A stretch of DNA of 17,284 nucleotides from Kiritimatiellia bacterium (GTDB lineage: Bacteria; Verrucomicrobiota; Kiritimatiellia; UBA8416; JABMPJ01). Position 1 is the first letter of the stretch. Each line of letters starts with the position of its first letter. Under the pieces are notes generated by a model. It saw only the letters and a program-made list of their open reading frames with translations, was not told the origin of the DNA and did no database searches. The stretch spans positions 1-17,284 of the forward strand of contig JAOZSS010000031.1 of the NCBI GenBank assembly GCA_029939545.1, written 5' to 3'. This document shows positions 9,001 through 14,871 of the stretch, piece after piece. The position numbers and the translations under genes were made by a program.

Positions 9001-9094
9001 GCGCATGGCTCCGCCCGATATGGTGCACAAGACACAGGGGTTCCGATGCATCAGGGATATTCCCGGTGAAACGGGAGGGATGAAACAGCCGTGA
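6062..9094 (+). CDS. Fusion protein: YfhO/GT-C-type membrane module + parvulin domain + FGE/sulfatase-modifying domain
   Basis: One uninterrupted 1010-residue frame holds three modules. Residues 1 to about 560 are a polytopic membrane protein of the same type as the 3842-5770 product, with loop Asp59, AYPHGEDL, and a soluble portion containing VVMHLPAAPG and LRDAGCDTIAVHPDAF. Residues about 565-735 resemble a PpiC/parvulin rotamase: a YRLHRF strand, an A/S-rich helix, GDMGYVSEGTLP, then VFRMKEPGAVCRV; the usual GYH histidine is replaced (DKRISIFQL). Residues about 733-998 are an FGE/SUMF1-like fold with IPGG, DRYEVT, GKRLPTEEEW (842-851), GNAREW (918-923), RGGAW (964-968) and GFRC (993-996). 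The copper-binding Cys pair of true FGE (Cys, then Cys at +5) is not seen: Cys977 has Met at +5, so sulfatase activation is unlikely. The soluble modules probably lie outside the membrane. First gene of the operon; overlaps the next by GTGA. Confidence 0.8.
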   Translation: MKVRPWLASPGMATYGRPLLLYFLIALLLCPAVFVGIHDRLIGNSSHPGWHGECFHQVDFLENIQAFRLSQPFFSEQIAYPHGEDLRPYTGISFHLYGYLLVAVFGNPVVAYNLYLLIALALNGFCAYLLGRHVSRSTVGGLVAGFVFLLSPYALLKIDSVFLQKAILWWIPLLFLCLLRFLHSHNRRDAMRTGLVWSLMLVTYAPYAWYCVWAGGALVIVHLVTHASLRGVVFRHGWIAAVPPAVVLILLVANLPGGLSMGGELPWAILDAPRGGLDLTHPFRTMPYRDFIPMVKDLPVGLSAVGLVLAVVAVLRRRQRAVFFSVLGLVFVLIAVGPFFHSNGRILSRLPLPYYFLARFVPGGPRLGFSIRALPIVEVCLAVLAALAVGDLFADNVKKRRVLAVGLVVVLVAERLLLWPELFPLRVTPVAVDPAMASLRQTGGVVMHLPAAPGVDDCRRYIYATASTGTRMLNHYLETPHTFPAPLDALVSDSGAVDYLCRLRDAGCDTIAVHPDAFVLSSAAAGLSAGSPTSQATPEDVDRLTRRCGPPAASGYAMTVYRIPPGPVLAPGERVSDAQARAFFDANPSLFSRPLQYRLHRFGVPIHGGSSEERAAASQEADKLCQQLRTSPQATFELAPSLSGDMRSVRWGDMGYVSEGTLPASIGETVFRMKEPGAVCRVDTDKRISIFQLMDVRPGRAYTFEDCRSAAADGALRRMRDLAVAAGVREDEDMVCIPGGLFLFGSTDEEVDRAYQMAQRFAGRMHPVDRRWFEDERARTVTVPAFFMDRYEVTFKDYQRFLDATGHRPLPEWAVALAADNASLPVVGVDWYDASAYAHWAGKRLPTEEEWEWAARGAERRWFPWGDREPDGSRGNYADASTTYLWRDLLHDDGYARLAPVGSYPAGATPEGVMDLGGNAREWTATQRRGYIDPDDHHIWDYDQMAPVDATVAVAKPVPMYAVRGGAWMNAADDLRCSDARMAPPDMVHKTQGFRCIRDIPGETGGMKQP

Positions 9095-10272
9095 ACAGAT
9101 TCCTTCGATTGTTCCTGTATGACTGCATCCTGATAGCCATGATCTGGCCCGCCGTGGTTCAGGCTGGTTCTGCTATGTTCCCTTCGGATTTCGATCTGCC
9201 CGCCGTGACCTACGGGGGTGCCGGTGGCGGCGAAACTCGGGCAGATGCGACACACCTGGCTCGGTACCCGATCGTCCTGGTTCCGGACCAGTTGCGGAGT
9301 CACCTTGACTGGCAAGGAACGAACACGGGAAAGAGTGTCGGGCAGGGGAACGTGTATGAAGCCCTGCTGAAGGCCGGGTTTCACCCAGCGGGAATCTGGA
9401 TGATCGATTTGGCGCCAGCCGGTCATCACATGAGCAGTATTGAAGAGGCTACCGATGACCTGAAGCTCTTCATCGCGGCTGTAATGTGCTATACGGGAGC
9501 CAACAAGGTTCATGTGGTCGCGCATGGGGCCGGCGGCATCCTGGTCCGTTTGACCTTGCTGAAATACAGCATAGCGCATTGGGTCGCATCGGAGGTCTAC
9601 ATCGGGACGCGCTTCCGTGGACGTGTCGGCACTGCTGGGCTCGACCGGACATTGGCCGGGGATCCCTGCGCCTGGGCTCTCGAGGCAGGGTCTGACCTGT
9701 TGCACGAAATTCAGATTTATGGCGACAGGCCCCTATATCTCGATCCCATGCACGGCACGGCATTTCGTGTGCCGACGCTGACCATCGGTTCGAGTGACTC
9801 CGTCAGGCTGCGCGGCGCACGGAATCGGGTCTACGCGGAGCTGGATCATGATGCCCTGCGTTGCGATGTTGCTCCTGTTGCGGAGTACGTGGCGTTCCTT
9901 GTTCAGCATTCAGGAACCTCCTGTCGGACAGAAGACCGCGACGGAGACGGTGCTGGGGATGCCTGGTTGGGCGGCTCGGATATGGACGACGGCGATCCCT
10001 GTATCTATCCCGGCGCAGCCGAGTTGCCGGGTGACGGAATTGACCAGGATTGTAACGGGTGTGATCTGGCAGAACACGGGGGGCGTGACATTGAAAAGCC
10101 GCTGCCACCTGTTGCGGCGCGGGCCGGGGCACTGCCGGGCCGAGCGTCACGTTGGACGACACGCCTATGCTGGACATGTCTGGTTGCCTGTTTTCTGTGG
10201 ACGTGTCAACGAAGGCGTGACGGTGCAACGGAAGCAGGATTGACTGGTCCCGACGACTGCGACTCGGTATAG
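9091..10272 (+). CDS. Secreted lipase-like alpha/beta-hydrolase without nucleophile, with MopE-type metal-binding motif
   Basis: This 393-residue protein starts at GTG, overlapping the previous stop by four bases, with GGGAGGG at 9073-9079 upstream. A signal peptide ends at about VVQA/GS (residues 22-27). The body reads like a class-2 or triacylglycerol lipase: strand PIVLVPDQ (60-67), VHVVAHGAGG (140-149) and the catalytic-His region LDHDALRCD (His253). Two key elements are altered: the HG of the oxyanion hole is PD, and the nucleophilic Ser of HSxGG is Gly146. Residues about 281-322 (DRDGDG, DMDDGDPC, YPGAAE, DGIDQDCNG) match the putative metal-binding MopE motif. A hydrophobic stretch at about 354-371 followed by QRRR could anchor the C-terminus. 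Probably a binding protein rather than an enzyme (inference), perhaps for a lipid or the product of this operon. Confidence 0.75.
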   Translation: MNRFLRLFLYDCILIAMIWPAVVQAGSAMFPSDFDLPAVTYGGAGGGETRADATHLARYPIVLVPDQLRSHLDWQGTNTGKSVGQGNVYEALLKAGFHPAGIWMIDLAPAGHHMSSIEEATDDLKLFIAAVMCYTGANKVHVVAHGAGGILVRLTLLKYSIAHWVASEVYIGTRFRGRVGTAGLDRTLAGDPCAWALEAGSDLLHEIQIYGDRPLYLDPMHGTAFRVPTLTIGSSDSVRLRGARNRVYAELDHDALRCDVAPVAEYVAFLVQHSGTSCRTEDRDGDGAGDAWLGGSDMDDGDPCIYPGAAELPGDGIDQDCNGCDLAEHGGRDIEKPLPPVAARAGALPGRASRWTTRLCWTCLVACFLWTCQRRRDGATEAGLTGPDDCDSV

Positions 10273-10331
10273 TGTGCCGAACATGACACCGGAACAGCGG
10301 TGGGAAACGTTAACTTCAGAGGAATGATGGA

Positions 10332-11138
10332 ATGGCTCAAATGAGCATGCAGCTTCGGGGTGACTGTAGCGTCGGGTATTCTGGCGGGATGGATTCCACG
10401 TCTGTTGCCTATATGGCCGCCATGCAGAAGCAGGGGCGAGTGCATCTTCACACGCTGGACCACGGATACGGCTATCTCTTCAATGGTTGGACGCTCAGGG
10501 CCGTGACATCACTGCGTGAGGCGCTGGGAGAGGACGTGTTTCTGCATCAATACGTGAAGACAAAAGACCTCTTTAACGACATTGCTGCCCGATCGTTCCT
10601 TCGCGATCGCAAGACATACGGCCAGGGGTTTGGCTGCTGTCTGGGCTGTACCATGGCGTTTGTCACGAAGATGGTGATCTACAACCTGGAGAAGGGTGTG
10701 CCGCACATCTTTTTCGGTTCCTCGGTAGGCGGAGAGTACGCCGTCATGTCGATGCCGGTCACTGTTGATCGGCTCCAGTCTTTTTGCCGGGAATACGGCG
10801 TCCTTTACTCCCCCCCGCTGCTGGACGGGCATATCGAGAAGGCGGCCGAAAGAGATATGCTGGATGCGGCTGGTGTTTTTCGGGGCTATCGCTTTCTTGA
10901 TAAGCACTCGTTCGGAAATCAGGGGTACTGCCTGCTGAGCGTCCAGCATCTGCCTGATGTCCTCTTCAATGTGCATTCGACCTACGATCCCGAGCAGGTG
11001 GGTCAATTCTTTGATGCTCGAATCGAGCTCTGCCGCCGCTATATTGAGCGGCACTTCGAGGCAAGCGGGACCCCGCTCTCCGATGCTATTGACTCGATGC
11101 GCAGTCTTACAGAGCCAGCGGGGACGGCTGAGACATGA
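10332..11138 (+). CDS. PP-loop (N-type) ATP pyrophosphatase with CCxxC cluster
   Basis: This 268-residue cytoplasmic protein starts at the ATG at 10332, eight bases after AGAGGA (10318-10323). The PP-loop is GYSGGMDST (Ser17-Gly-Gly-Met-Asp21-Ser22), which in this superfamily adenylates a carboxyl, carbonyl or RNA base before attack by ammonia or sulfur. CCLGC (Cys102, Cys103, Cys106) in mid-domain could bind zinc or an iron-sulfur cluster, as CxxC pairs do in the TtuA/ThiI-like and sugar-amidotransferase (WbpG-like) branches. I cannot assign it to either. It follows the pseudo-hydrolase gene after 59 bases and precedes the SPASM radical SAM gene by 13, which points to a shared small-molecule pathway. 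No glutaminase partner is visible in the window, so the amine or sulfur source is open. Confidence 0.75.
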   Translation: MAQMSMQLRGDCSVGYSGGMDSTSVAYMAAMQKQGRVHLHTLDHGYGYLFNGWTLRAVTSLREALGEDVFLHQYVKTKDLFNDIAARSFLRDRKTYGQGFGCCLGCTMAFVTKMVIYNLEKGVPHIFFGSSVGGEYAVMSMPVTVDRLQSFCREYGVLYSPPLLDGHIEKAAERDMLDAAGVFRGYRFLDKHSFGNQGYCLLSVQHLPDVLFNVHSTYDPEQVGQFFDARIELCRRYIERHFEASGTPLSDAIDSMRSLTEPAGTAET

Positions 11139-11151
11139 AGGGAATGCGGCG

Positions 11152-12186
11152 ATGAGACTGTCCCCACGCTGGCGCGCCTATGGTCACGTACTGCAAGCCC
11201 GGCTGAGACGGTCGACGGGCCGCCCCCCGCTACCCCACGCCACGCATGTACTCATCACATGGGGCTGTAACCTCAAGTGCAGTGGCTGTGACGCCTGGCA
11301 ACGGGATCCCGGCGATGAGCTCGACGCCGATCAGTGGCGTGAGGTCTTTCGGCAACTGCCTTTCCTGGATATCATCAAGATCATAGGCGGTGAGCCGTTC
11401 ACGCGCGCAGATCTGCCGGATATTATCACGGGCATTCGGGAGGAGATCGATCCGTTTGTGCTACAGCTTGTTACCAACGGCGCGCTTCCTGAACGAATCG
11501 TCCGGTTTGCAGAAGCCTTCGCCTGGCCGGGGTTGCATTTGCGTGTGTCATTGGACGGGCTACAGGAAACACATGACGCGTCACGGGGTCGCGAAGGGGC
11601 GTTCGACGAAGCCATGGAAACACTGCGCGGATTGTCTGTGGTCCGGCAGACTCGTAGGTTTAATGTGGGCGTGAACTTCACGATGACAGACGAGAGTGTT
11701 GGCGAGATGGAAGCACTTACCCGGATGTGTGGTGCCCTCGGGATCGACGTGGTCCCTGGTTTCAAGGTGAAACCATTCCTGCGCGACTGTGATATTCGAA
11801 AAGACCGTGCCGAGACCATCGGGCTTGTCGATCGCACGAACGCATTGAGAGAGCTCGACAACTCACGCCATGGTGCCGCCTCCGGGTTCAATCCGATTGA
11901 GCGGGTGGCGCTGAAGGCCTTCAATAACGTTGTTTTTCGTAAGCACGCGGCGGGAGGTGAAGCCGTGAAGTTCGAGTGCGGAGAACTTCGAAACCTGATG
12001 TATTTGAATCCCGGCGGCGATCTGATTACCTGTGGACTGAATCAGAAGCCGCTCGGAAACGTGTTGCGGGACGGGTTCAAGGGGGTCTGGTTCTCAGACG
12101 CGCTGTTGCCGGCACGAGACAGAGTGGCCGAATGTCCGGGGTGCATGCAGGGCGCCGTGGAAATCATGAGTCGATTGTATGACTAG
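11152..12186 (+). CDS. Radical SAM enzyme with SPASM/Twitch-type auxiliary cluster
   Basis: The frame is open from 10957, but the first 65 residues overlap the PP-loop gene and look non-coding. The ATG at 11152 has AAGGGA at 11138-11143, eight bases upstream, giving 344 residues. The core motif is WGCNLKCSGC (Cys39, Cys43, Cys46), followed by IIGGEPFTR, which binds SAM, and LRVSLDGLQETHD. Near the C-terminus FECGELRNLMYLNPGG, ITCGLN, LGNV and ECPGC (Cys276, Cys294, Cys328, Cys331) have the spacing of a SPASM/Twitch auxiliary [4Fe-4S] site. Family knowledge: these enzymes modify peptides, proteins or small metabolites. No precursor peptide gene is evident nearby, so a metabolite, sugar or lipid-linked substrate is as likely as a peptide. 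It overlaps the next gene by eight bases. Confidence 0.85.
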   Translation: MRLSPRWRAYGHVLQARLRRSTGRPPLPHATHVLITWGCNLKCSGCDAWQRDPGDELDADQWREVFRQLPFLDIIKIIGGEPFTRADLPDIITGIREEIDPFVLQLVTNGALPERIVRFAEAFAWPGLHLRVSLDGLQETHDASRGREGAFDEAMETLRGLSVVRQTRRFNVGVNFTMTDESVGEMEALTRMCGALGIDVVPGFKVKPFLRDCDIRKDRAETIGLVDRTNALRELDNSRHGAASGFNPIERVALKAFNNVVFRKHAAGGEAVKFECGELRNLMYLNPGGDLITCGLNQKPLGNVLRDGFKGVWFSDALLPARDRVAECPGCMQGAVEIMSRLYD

Positions 12187-13792
12187 CCCAATCACGGAGA
12201 CCCGACCAGATACCCCGCTGCCGCCGTCCCACCCAGGGTGTCGATGGAGGGCCCTGCTCGGTCGACCATCGATCAAGGTCGCACTTGTATCCTTGTACGT
12301 TATCGAGAATACAGGGGCACGTCTGCTGGCGGCGGTACTTCGTAATGCGGGTGTCCAAGTCCATGAGTTCTACTTCAAGGATTGGATCACCAATCGCATC
12401 TCTCCTCCTGAAGATAGTGAAGTAGAGCTGCTGCTCAACGAATTGGTGGCTGTGCAGCCGGACATCGTAGGGCTCAGTGTACGGGCTTCAGCCTTCCATG
12501 AGATCGCGACATCGCTCACGGTGCGGATCCGCGAACGCTTGGGTGTTCCCGTGCTGTGGGGTGGGATGCACGCCTCATCATGTCCCGAGGATGCCGCCCG
12601 CATTGCCGACCTGGTCTGCGTCGGTGAGGCCGAAGAGACGCTCAAGACGCTCATCGAAAAACTTGGCGAGGGTGAGGATGTCAGCGGCATTGATGGGCTG
12701 TGGGTGCATACGCCCGATGGCCTCAAGCGGAACGGGGCAGCTCGACTGGTTGCCGATCTGGATGCGCTGCCGTTTCCTGACTATCACAGCTTGGATAAGG
12801 TCTTCGTCGATCGGGGTCGCGTCATACGGAACAGCGACCCATGCACGGGTGAGCCGATCTACATGGTGATGGGGTCGCGTGGCTGTCCATTCCCGAGTTG
12901 CACATTTTGTTCAAACAGTATCGTGGACGAAATGTACCCCGGTCAGAAGTATCACCGGGTTCGCTCCGTCGGGCATGTGCTCGGTGAGATTCGTTATGCC
13001 CGTGAGCATTTCACGCGACTCAAGCGTGTTCGTTTCGACGATGAGGAGTTCCCTGTCTCCTCCGATTGGCTTGACGAGTTCTGTAGGCGATGGCCACAGG
13101 AGATCGGGTTGCCTTTCGAAATCCACATGGACCCACGCGTTGTGACGGCCGAGCGTTTGGCAAAATTGAAGGCGGTCGGGTTGGACATGGTGTTCATGGG
13201 GATTCAGCATACGGAGAAGATCAACAGGGATCTGTACAGGCGGAACGTCTCCGATCAGCAGGTGTTGGATGCGGCACAGGCGATCCATGCAAGCGGCGTA
13301 CGTGCCGGGTACCAGGTTATCCTGGATGATCCCGTTTCGACTTCAGATGACAAGCGAGCGCTCTTCGATCTGATACTCCAATTGCCGCGACCTTACGAGA
13401 TGGTTCTCTTCTCTCTGACCGTCTACCCTGGGTCAGCGTTGGAGCGGGAACTGAGAAAGCGCGGTTTGATAGGGGATGGTGACGTCGAAGGTAAGCAGAA
13501 GAAGGTCTTCCGACAGTTCAGAGTGGACCTGTCCTATCCACGCGCAACCGAAGATCGTTTCTGGACCGCGCTCAATGTCCTCGTTTCAAAGAGTTTTGTC
13601 CCGAAGTCACTGCTTCGTCAGATCGCCGGCAGCAGGCAGCTACGCCTTCATCCAGGCCCGGTCACTGTGCTGGCCTATATCGCCAACATGGCCAAGCTTG
13701 GATGGATGGGGTTGGGGCTCCTGTTCCGTGGCGAGATGAGCGTTGCGGTCGTCCGACGATGGCTCAGTTTCAAGTCGGCGGTTACGTACTGA
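12179..13792 (+). CDS. B12-binding-type radical SAM enzyme with CxxxxCxxC motif
   Basis: This 537-residue protein starts at the ATG at 12179, inside the last codons of the preceding gene; the ribosome binding site is weak, and re-initiation is likely. After a proline-rich lead of about 30 residues come a cobalamin-binding-type Rossmann domain (KVALVSLY, VQPDIVGLSVRA, VLWGGMHAS, VGEAEETL) and the radical SAM core. The cluster motif is GCPFPSCTFC (Cys236, Cys241, Cys244), so four residues rather than three separate the first two cysteines. FDDEEFPV, HMDPRVV and FMGIQHTEKINRD follow the usual B12-rSAM order. The C-terminus ends in a basic, partly hydrophobic segment that could lie on the membrane. 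It resembles the 2320-3777 enzyme in layout but is clearly diverged. The substrate is unknown. Confidence 0.85.
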   Translation: MTSPITETRPDTPLPPSHPGCRWRALLGRPSIKVALVSLYVIENTGARLLAAVLRNAGVQVHEFYFKDWITNRISPPEDSEVELLLNELVAVQPDIVGLSVRASAFHEIATSLTVRIRERLGVPVLWGGMHASSCPEDAARIADLVCVGEAEETLKTLIEKLGEGEDVSGIDGLWVHTPDGLKRNGAARLVADLDALPFPDYHSLDKVFVDRGRVIRNSDPCTGEPIYMVMGSRGCPFPSCTFCSNSIVDEMYPGQKYHRVRSVGHVLGEIRYAREHFTRLKRVRFDDEEFPVSSDWLDEFCRRWPQEIGLPFEIHMDPRVVTAERLAKLKAVGLDMVFMGIQHTEKINRDLYRRNVSDQQVLDAAQAIHASGVRAGYQVILDDPVSTSDDKRALFDLILQLPRPYEMVLFSLTVYPGSALERELRKRGLIGDGDVEGKQKKVFRQFRVDLSYPRATEDRFWTALNVLVSKSFVPKSLLRQIAGSRQLRLHPGPVTVLAYIANMAKLGWMGLGLLFRGEMSVAVVRRWLSFKSAVTY

Positions 13793-14871
13793 TGATAGAG
13801 GGAATAGGGACTCGGGAAGATAAGGCTTCGGATGGGGTGCATGTCGGGAAAGCATGGTGGCGACAGCTGATCGCCGCCCCACTCGCCGTCGTGTGTCTAT
13901 GGCTCGTCCTGCGTGGGATCGACTGGCATGAAGTGGCCCGAGTCCTGGCAAACGCCTCGGTACTGTTCATCATGCTGGCGATCGTACTCAACTTCGCGGC
14001 GGCCCTGCTGAAGTGTACGAAAGTTGGCATTCTTGTGGCACCCGTTGCCCGCGTGCGCTACCGCGATCTGTTTGCCGCAGAGATGGTTAGTGTCCTGATT
14101 GATACCGCACTGCCTTTCCGCCTCCATGAGTTCGTTCGGGCCTATATCGTCGGGCGGAGTAGTGCCCTGTCGGTGGCTTTTGTTCTGGGGGCCGAGTACG
14201 TCGTCAAAGTCATTGAGGTGTTTCTTCTCACCGTGCTTTTGGTTGGATTCTGCCACCTGTACAATCTGCCCGGCTGGATGGTCACGGCGGTGGGGGGGGT
14301 GTCCAGCGCCGCAGCGGTGGCCTTACTCTGTCTTCTCGCCGTCATTCGCTGGCCCACGCTGGTCACATGGCCACAACGGTTGCTTGGCCATTTTCGCGGC
14401 GAGGGTGCTGTCCGGCTTGGCCGGGCGCTTACGGATGTACTGGATGGTGTGAGCCGTACCGCTGTGCGGCCGGCTCGATTGGGGCTTGTTTTGTTGGTGA
14501 CGTGTGGCGAGTGGGCCTTGCTGGCAGGTGCGCTCTGGGCTGCGGGAATGGCGGTTGGCCTGGCGTTGACCGTCCCGGAGACGCTTGGTATCCTCGCTGC
14601 AAACCACGTGGCGTTCGCCGCGCCGATGTCCATCTCCGGGGCCATCGGCATCTACGAGGCAGCGCTGATGCTAGCGTCGGTGTCCCTCTTTGGTATCCAG
14701 CGAGAGACCGCACTGGGCCTGGTCTTGATTGCGCGTCTGGTCCTGGTCGTTGTCGGCGTTTTTGGTGGATTGGCGGGCTTGAGGATGGCACATGTCTCCT
14801 TTCGAGATATGACAAAGGAAAGCCTCAAGACAAGAACCTGGGGGACGGGTGAACAGGGAAACAAGGGATAA
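13792..14871 (+). CDS. AglD/LPG-synthase-type integral membrane protein (UPF0104-like)
   Basis: The ATG at 13792 shares one base with the stop of the previous gene (TGATG) and gives 359 residues; in-frame ATGs at 13702 and 13759 lie inside the preceding gene. About eight hydrophobic segments are visible. The family signature for the MprF flippase region and archaeal AglD proteins is recognisable: LPFRLHEFVRAY (107-118, with Glu113), and a late SISGAIGIYEAAL matching the P-GGlG-E element. Family members move or help handle polyprenyl-linked sugars or aminoacyl lipids. Between cytoplasmic radical SAM enzymes and a GT-C-type protein, a role in translocating a lipid-linked intermediate fits well (inference). 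The frame contains a run of eight G at 14292-14299. It overlaps the next gene by 23 bases. Confidence 0.8.
   Translation: MIEGIGTREDKASDGVHVGKAWWRQLIAAPLAVVCLWLVLRGIDWHEVARVLANASVLFIMLAIVLNFAAALLKCTKVGILVAPVARVRYRDLFAAEMVSVLIDTALPFRLHEFVRAYIVGRSSALSVAFVLGAEYVVKVIEVFLLTVLLVGFCHLYNLPGWMVTAVGGVSSAAAVALLCLLAVIRWPTLVTWPQRLLGHFRGEGAVRLGRALTDVLDGVSRTAVRPARLGLVLLVTCGEWALLAGALWAAGMAVGLALTVPETLGILAANHVAFAAPMSISGAIGIYEAALMLASVSLFGIQRETALGLVLIARLVLVVVGVFGGLAGLRMAHVSFRDMTKESLKTRTWGTGEQGNKG

Noticed and set aside
8257..9061. A genuine sulfatase-activating formylglycine-generating enzyme
   Set aside because: The Cys pair needed for copper binding is not at the required spacing, and no sulfatase is encoded nearby.
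11152..12186. A ribosomally made peptide (RiPP) cluster built around the SPASM enzyme
   Set aside because: No short precursor gene with a ribosome binding site was found near the enzyme; gaps in the operon are at most 59 bases.
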